Positions 22,108 through 26,677 of a DNA stretch of 26,677 nucleotides are shown here, piece by piece; the stretch's first letter is position 1; each line of letters starts with the position of its first letter. Source of the stretch: a virus; the IMG/VR virus record IMGVR_UViG_3300022926_000099, positions 1 through 26,677 of that record; one strand, written 5' to 3'. A program made the position numbers and the translations under genes. The notes beneath the pieces are model-generated. The model saw nothing but the letters and a program-made list of their open reading frames with translations. It made no database searches and was not told the DNA's origin.

Positions 22108-23981
22108 TATCGACCACCGTCAGGAAAAGCATCAATAGTAAAGGTACCCATTTTAAAATTACCACCAACAGAATCAGATTCTATTTTAAAATTAGCTTGT
22201 CTTCCACGACCACGAATATCTTTTTTTGTATCTGTCGTTGTTACAGTTGAATTTGTTTGACTAATCACATTACCATAAGGATAATTCTTAAAGCTCCAAG
22301 TCATATTTAAATCTCCCGATTGTTCTCTAAAGTCAGGAATAAATCTTGCAATACGCATCAATTGTTCTCCACCTTCATCAATATTAAAATCTCCCGATTG
22401 AATAAAAGCTTGAATAGAAGAACCATTAGCATCAGTTCCAAACTCTTGTTTGTAGTGATTTGATGCTCCATTAGATAATCCAATAACAGTAGGTGTTGTA
22501 TTAGAAGCGGTGTTAGTTAAATATTCTGTAGCCAAAGGATTTTGAAACACACCTCGATCAACCCAAGTCGTTCTACTCATTGAACCCACATACCACGACT
22601 GTTCTAAATAATTATAAACAACACATCTATTAACTTGTGGTTGTGCTATGTTATCTGGATTGGTTACATAGAACCAAATAATCTCTGCAAATTCTGTATT
22701 GACGCCCGCAAAGATTTGATCTGTTTGTGTTAAATCTAGGTTTTCAAATACAAAATCATCAACAGTACAGGGTAATTTTTTCACGGTACCATCAAAAGCG
22801 AAGAATGCATTTTGCCCCATCCAATAAGCAACATCTCGCACAACAACAGCAGCGTGTTGTCCTAAGAGTCCACAGTTTTTACCTAATTGATTAAGTCCAA
22901 AAGTAAAAGGAGGACCAATAAACTGCATTGCGTGTAAGGAAGTATCTGTCCAAACTAAAATAGCACCTCTTGCCTTATCGGCTCCTACAATAGTAGAACC
23001 GTCTTGAATACGCAGTGAGCCTGCAGTGTTTTCTGCTTTAGGTTCATAAGTGTTAATATCTTCTTGAGAAGAGAAACGTAATAATAAAGGATCTTGTGAA
23101 CTTGCAGTGCTAATAGTTTTCTCTGTTCCGAATAAAACCAAATGTCGATCAGGGGTAGAGACTAAAGAAAACTTAGAAGTTGTAGGTGCATTGGCAACTA
23201 AACTTGCTCTACCGGATAATGTATCATTAGTAGGAGACCATTGATAGGTGGCTCCATTAAGAACGGTCGCAATTAAGTTCTCACCAAAGTTATCAAGTGA
23301 CCAATCTCGTCCATCTAAAACAACATTAGAGGTTGGTCGAGCAGTTCCCCAAGTTGAAGATCCCCAGGTATAAGTACCAAAACCATAACCAAATGTTGAA
23401 AAAGCAGGACCTACGTTAATATCAAAAGTAGCGGTCGATGTTCCGTTGGCCGTGATTCCTGCACTGGCTTCCGTTGTATCTTGTTCAATAACAAAGGCAT
23501 TGGTATTTGTTACAGACTTAACTTCAAAACTACGATCAAAGTCAGCTGTTGTAAAACTTGTATTCGTTATATCTAAGCTACCTGTACTAGAAAAAGTAAC
23601 AATATCTCCTTCATTGGCACCATGACCATTCACACTAACGGTGACGTTTGCTGAGCCTGTTGTTGTTGTAAAGATACTGGTTACTGCAGAATTGGTTTGT
23701 CTAATCGGAGTGATATCATAGAAGATATCATTAGCAAAGACGTAGAGCTTTTTATCGGTGCCTACAGCAGATAATCGTGTGCCGTCTAGTGCTACCCAGT
23801 TATGAGCATCACGAGCCACACCAATTAATTTATAATCTTGTGTCTCTTCCCAACCGCCAATCTTTTCTGGCAGACCATATCGAAAACGAACATTGTCTGA
23901 ATCTACATAACCACCAGATGCACCTAGATCACTGGTCTGTTTTTGAATTCCCGGTTTGAGTTGTATCTTTGTTAGTGTCAT
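22107..23981 (-). CDS. Putative tail hub/head-closure protein (624 aa)
   Basis: A large beta-rich protein. The N-terminal motif DNVRFRYGLPEKIGGWEE (29-46) is typical of a podovirus structural family that I associate with P22 gp10-like tail hub proteins. Residues about 100-190 (TTTTGSANVTVSVNGHGANE and following) look like an inserted Ig-like domain. The rest shows repeated strands with Trp and Gly, such as YTWGSSTWG and NYLEQSWYVGSMS, suggesting a propeller-like body. The start lies within the last 53 bases of the glycosyltransferase gene, and its ribosome binding site is weak. The assignment is from family memory; a search could change it. Confidence 0.6.
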   Translation of the reverse strand: MTLTKIQLKPGIQKQTSDLGASGGYVDSDNVRFRYGLPEKIGGWEETQDYKLIGVARDAHNWVALDGTRLSAVGTDKKLYVFANDIFYDITPIRQTNSAVTSIFTTTTGSANVTVSVNGHGANEGDIVTFSSTGSLDITNTSFTTADFDRSFEVKSVTNTNAFVIEQDTTEASAGITANGTSTATFDINVGPAFSTFGYGFGTYTWGSSTWGTARPTSNVVLDGRDWSLDNFGENLIATVLNGATYQWSPTNDTLSGRASLVANAPTTSKFSLVSTPDRHLVLFGTEKTISTASSQDPLLLRFSSQEDINTYEPKAENTAGSLRIQDGSTIVGADKARGAILVWTDTSLHAMQFIGPPFTFGLNQLGKNCGLLGQHAAVVVRDVAYWMGQNAFFAFDGTVKKLPCTVDDFVFENLDLTQTDQIFAGVNTEFAEIIWFYVTNPDNIAQPQVNRCVVYNYLEQSWYVGSMSRTTWVDRGVFQNPLATEYLTNTASNTTPTVIGLSNGASNHYKQEFGTDANGSSIQAFIQSGDFNIDEGGEQLMRIARFIPDFREQSGDLNMTWSFKNYPYGNVISQTNSTVTTTDTKKDIRGRGRQANFKIESDSVGGNFKMGTFTIDAFPDGGR

Positions 23982-24774
23982 TGGCTTTGCTAAACATGGT
24001 TCCTACATGACCTTTAAATATCGTTGTTCCTTGATGATTTAAAGGCATGGAAACATCCGCCCATATCTTACCATCGATCTTACGCCATAGTCTAGAGAAA
24101 TAATAATCCTCACTGAGGTAGCGTTCTGCCTTATCCCATTCTAATTTACCGACACCGAAGAAATCATAACAATTATCCGAACTAAATCGCTTACCATTAA
24201 TGATTTGATCGGATTTGTATTTTCGCTCAGGATATGCTTTTCGCATTTTTCTAAAGACATCTCTTTTAATTAGCATCATTCCTGTCGCCGCTTCCATTAC
24301 CTCACAAAAACCATTTTGTAATTGAACATGTTGAGGGTCTTCAAAATTAAGATTATACCCCAGTGCTCGATAAGATATTTCTTCTTCTGAAATATTTGGA
24401 TTTGCCTTAACAGCATTAATAACTTGATCCCAGTGCACACATTTACGTGGATAAATACCACAAGCAATATCTTTATCGGCACGGATTAATCTCTCTACAT
24501 TAGCTGGTTCAAATCCAATATCAGCATCAATAAATAATAAATGAGTACCAATATATTTAGTATCGTCTAAGAACATCGAGACAATAGTATTTCGAGCACG
24601 AGTAATTAAGGACTCATTGCCCATCGTCTGTAATTTCATTTCAACACCACTTTTTTGACACCAGGTTTGTAAGCCTAATAAACCATGAACAGTGTTTTCT
24701 GTTAGCATTCCGCCATACATCGGCATGCCTAAATATATTTTTATTCCCTTGTCTTTCAAATCGCCTTCTAACAT
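23929..24774 (-). CDS. Glycosyltransferase-like protein (GT-A fold)
   Basis: A 281-residue protein. IKIYLGMPMYGG (11-22) forms the nucleotide-sugar strand; LLFIDADIGFEPANVERLI (79-97) carries the D-A-D metal-binding motif. ACGIYPRK and a late SEDYYFSRLW follow, in line with GT2-like enzymes that add sugar from nucleotide-sugar donors. The C-terminus is polar and extends 53 bases into the tail-hub-like gene. An AAGGACTAATAG site precedes the ATG. It may modify a virion protein or the host surface, consistent with its place among tail genes. The acceptor is unknown. Confidence 0.75.
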   Translation of the reverse strand: MLEGDLKDKGIKIYLGMPMYGGMLTENTVHGLLGLQTWCQKSGVEMKLQTMGNESLITRARNTIVSMFLDDTKYIGTHLLFIDADIGFEPANVERLIRADKDIACGIYPRKCVHWDQVINAVKANPNISEEEISYRALGYNLNFEDPQHVQLQNGFCEVMEAATGMMLIKRDVFRKMRKAYPERKYKSDQIINGKRFSSDNCYDFFGVGKLEWDKAERYLSEDYYFSRLWRKIDGKIWADVSMPLNHQGTTIFKGHVGTMFSKANDTNKDTTQTGNSKTDQ

Positions 24775-24777
24775 CTA

Positions 24778-25071
24778 TTAGTCCTTTCTTAGTTTTTTAT
24801 TTTCCATACCTTTCATTAATCCTGTTAATGTGGCCATATTGGCTTTGACCATTTCATTTCTAAAACTTTCTATCGCAGCTCCTGCTTGATTCGTTTGCCG
24901 TGAATTCTCAATCATAAGCAAAGGCATCATCGCCATGGCACAACCATATTCATCAACGTCTGCTCCTGTTTGTGGATGTTTTCCTCTGATTTGAATAAAC
25001 CAAGCACAATCAAATTTTTTACAAGGTTTAAAATTGTTGAGAGGACAGTTGTCTTTAACTTCTATTTTCAA
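24778..25071 (-). CDS. Small Cys protein, TTG start (97 aa)
   Basis: Four Cys (C9, C17, C22 and C44), the first three in NCPLNNFKPCKKFDCAWF, suggest a metal-binding knuckle; GCAMAMMPLLMIENSR and AAIESFRNEMVKAN form the helical rest. I know closely similar small proteins from phage tail regions; their function is unknown to me. No ATG lies upstream of the first Cys, so the start is probably TTG 25069-25071, with a weak AAAGA before it. It comes three bases after the fibre gene's stop. It may be a scaffold or adaptor. Confidence 0.7.
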   Translation of the reverse strand: MKIEVKDNCPLNNFKPCKKFDCAWFIQIRGKHPQTGADVDEYGCAMAMMPLLMIENSRQTNQAGAAIESFRNEMVKANMATLTGLMKGMENKKLRKD

Positions 25072-25073
25072 AA

Positions 25074-26045
25074 TTAATCTTTGGCGGCAATAATTAAATC
25101 TACGTATTGAACATTAAGTTCTAAGTCACTGGTGTATGTGTGTGAGTGGTTGTCACCTGCTAAGGTGCCCGCACTGTGAGAGTGTGATCCGCCTCCACCT
25201 TGATAATCAGTATAATATCTTCTCGCACCGCTATCGTTTCCTGTATTTCTTACTCCTGCTGATACACTATCACCTGTACCAAATTCTACATGCCCACCTT
25301 CTAAGTGACGGTGAGATGGTATTTCAGATAAACTCAAGGTATGACCTGCGGTCGAACCTGAAATAGTGACGGTGGAGTTGTTTGATGTGCCTGAAACAGC
25401 AACAGCTGTATTAAAGACACCAGAGAAAGTATTACTACCACCTGAACTGGCTGTACCTGTGACAACACGTAGTGCTTTGTTGTCATGTGTTGTTTGTTTA
25501 GTCCAACCTGTGGGAGCAGTGGTTTGTTGGAATAGCATTAAAGTACCTGAATCAAAAGGTTCAATGTTCGTTAAACTTGATCCGTCACCGATGAAATAAG
25601 AAGCAGAAACATTTCCTGTGACATTAATATCATCACCAAAAATATCTTCAACATTATCGGAAGTACAATACACTAAAGTCTTAGCACCTTGAGCGATCGT
25701 GGCACTGTTAGCACCATGACCTGTCGCTGCTACATTGACAGTGTAGGAACCTGATGTGTTATTATAAATAAAATAGTTGTTTTCTTTAGCAGGGATAAAG
25801 ACGGTAATATTACCAGTCAGTGTTCCTGTTAACTCAATAACTTTGTTAGAAGCTTCGGCTGTTGACGATGCGTTGGCCGTGGTCAGGGTTACATTAGAGC
25901 TCCCCCCAACGTCTTTGGACAAATATCCCGCAACAAAAGCATCGACTACGTCGAGGTTATTATTCGTCTTATCACCCCAAGTACCGGCGTTTTCGCCTGT
26001 TCCTTGAAGTTCGAGTTTAAGTCTATCTGAATATGTTGATGCCAT
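25074..26045 (-). CDS. Tail fibre / collar-type protein
   Basis: A 323-residue receptor-binding protein. The N-terminus YSDRLKLELQGTGENAGTWG (5-24) is the usual attachment start of marine phage fibres. A beta-rich shaft has repeated Thr/Asn/Ser and NVTGNVSASYFIGDGSSLTN, as in trimeric fibres. MLFQQTTAPTGWTK (170-183) and EIPSHRH (241-247), then clustered His (SHSH, NHSHTY), match phage tail-collar tip domains, where His residues often bind metal. It has a GGAG site and follows the 57-residue gene. Confidence 0.85.
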   Translation of the reverse strand: MASTYSDRLKLELQGTGENAGTWGDKTNNNLDVVDAFVAGYLSKDVGGSSNVTLTTANASSTAEASNKVIELTGTLTGNITVFIPAKENNYFIYNNTSGSYTVNVAATGHGANSATIAQGAKTLVYCTSDNVEDIFGDDINVTGNVSASYFIGDGSSLTNIEPFDSGTLMLFQQTTAPTGWTKQTTHDNKALRVVTGTASSGGSNTFSGVFNTAVAVSGTSNNSTVTISGSTAGHTLSLSEIPSHRHLEGGHVEFGTGDSVSAGVRNTGNDSGARRYYTDYQGGGGSHSHSAGTLAGDNHSHTYTSDLELNVQYVDLIIAAKD

Positions 26046-26047
26046 AA

Positions 26048-26221
26048 TTACGCTCCATTATCTACTATAACGCCACCGTTTTCAACCCATTCTAATATCT
26101 CTTGGTAGTGTCGGTTTGCTTCATTGTGAGGAACAAATAAAATTTCCCCATTAGTTAAAATCACTTTATAAGTATCTACTATATTTAACAAATTATATTG
26201 TTTTTCTACACTCTGTATCAT
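26048..26221 (-). CDS. 57-residue tail fibre-assembly-like protein
   Basis: Read directly from the minus strand: ATG 26219-26221 adjoins the stop of the fibre gene upstream, and TAA is at 26048-26050. The product contains ILFVPHNEANRHYQEILEWV (27-46), the VPxDxxNxxYQ-W pattern of small phage proteins found beside fibres and often called fibre-assembly proteins. It ends with a short polar tail. Position between two fibre genes supports this; the actual chaperone role is not shown. Confidence 0.7.
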   Translation of the reverse strand: MIQSVEKQYNLLNIVDTYKVILTNGEILFVPHNEANRHYQEILEWVENGGVIVDNGA

Positions 26222-26677
26222 TTATAACTCCGCATCAAACCTTAACTCTGTACTAGTTGAACCTGCTAACCAATAAGAATACCCTTGTGTAAAACTTCCT
26301 GTAAGATTAACTGTGCAAGAGTATTTGTTTAAAGATTCTGAACCAATAACACTAGGATTACCCGCTGTATTATTACCCAACCAAGTAAAACCAGAAGCAG
26401 ATGAAGAACTAACTGTTGGTGCATCTCTCATAGGTACAACAAATCTATATGGCATTCTTCCAGCCGAAGAAGTGTGAGCAGTGAATAATCCATATAATCC
26501 ATTATCGTCAGGAGTATAGTGATTAAAATAATATCTCATACACCTCTGTAAATTCACATCAAAAGGCAAGAATTCAAAATCCGAGGCGGATGTATCTGCT
26601 TCGAGTTGTACTCCTGTAACTTGCCAAGTAGCAGAGTTTGTTGCTAATATTTGAGTTTGACCTGTTACCCCATAGCT
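26222..26677 (-). CDS. C-terminal part of a tail fibre/virion protein (partial)
   Basis: The frame is open to the right edge, so the gene continues beyond the window; 151 residues are visible. WQVTGVQLEADTSASDFEF and the downstream CMRYYFNHY (the C-x-RYY motif) are the typical carbohydrate-binding-like C-terminal signature of many phage tail fibres. The remainder is beta-rich and ends WLAGSTSTELRFDAEL. The TTG codon that could look like a start near 26569 is internal. It adjoins the next gene with no gap. Confidence 0.75.
   Translation of the reverse strand, partial: SYGVTGQTQILATNSATWQVTGVQLEADTSASDFEFLPFDVNLQRCMRYYFNHYTPDDNGLYGLFTAHTSSAGRMPYRFVVPMRDAPTVSSSSASGFTWLGNNTAGNPSVIGSESLNKYSCTVNLTGSFTQGYSYWLAGSTSTELRFDAEL

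Noticed and set aside
23610-25720. The shared GHGAN string in the hub-like protein and the tail fibre as evidence of a common repeat
   Set aside because: Only five residues match and the surrounding sequences differ; short Gly-rich beta turns make this likely by chance.

Overview
The window looks like part of an AT-rich genome of a lytic tailed phage, most probably a marine podovirus. I infer this from three things: a compact replication block with a family A DNA polymerase, a late block with a very large internal (ejection) virion protein plus a muramidase and a T4-type endolysin, and small virion proteins of kinds I associate with uncultured marine phages. There is no tape-measure or sheath gene in the window. 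Portal, capsid, terminase and RNA polymerase genes are also absent and presumably lie outside it. The host cannot be read from the sequence; a marine alphaproteobacterium is only a guess. No rRNA, tRNA, CRISPR, IS element or integrase was seen.

Layout. (1) Positions 1-3611, minus strand: an early or accessory arm of small genes. It contains a 35-residue peptide, an 81-residue protein, a ribbon-helix-helix regulator, a gamma-glutamylcyclotransferase-like enzyme, an SNF2-like helicase and a small secreted Cys protein. Three sigma70-like promoters with TTGACA/TTGACT -35 boxes, one intrinsic terminator and several hairpins lie in this arm. (2) Positions 3662-11935, plus strand: DNA modification and replication. 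A C5-cytosine methyltransferase carries a second long gene in another frame. It is followed by two hypothetical genes, an SSB-like protein, an archaeo-eukaryotic-type primase, a UvrD-like helicase that lacks a canonical start codon, a PolA with Leu at the position equivalent to E. coli Pol I 762, and two small genes. (3) Positions 11932-26677, minus strand: late genes. In transcription order (right to left) these are a tail-fibre C-terminus, a fibre-assembly-like protein, a collar-type fibre, a small Cys protein, a glycosyltransferase, a tail hub-like protein, small virion proteins, four probable ejection/internal proteins (the largest 1476 aa), a virion muramidase-like protein, a hidden 37-residue gene and the endolysin. 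The replication and late blocks converge at about 11935, where the two stop codons overlap.

How it fits together. The left arm probably takes over or shields the cell. The plus-strand block makes and modifies DNA using a primase, helicase and polymerase set unlike T7. The minus-strand late block builds the tail, ejects DNA and lyses the host. Most neighbouring genes overlap by a few bases or are spaced by under 20, so translational coupling is the rule. The most striking feature is the methyltransferase at 3662-4837. For over 900 bases it also encodes a 310-residue protein in another frame, with its own Shine-Dalgarno and with repeat units that make sense in both frames.
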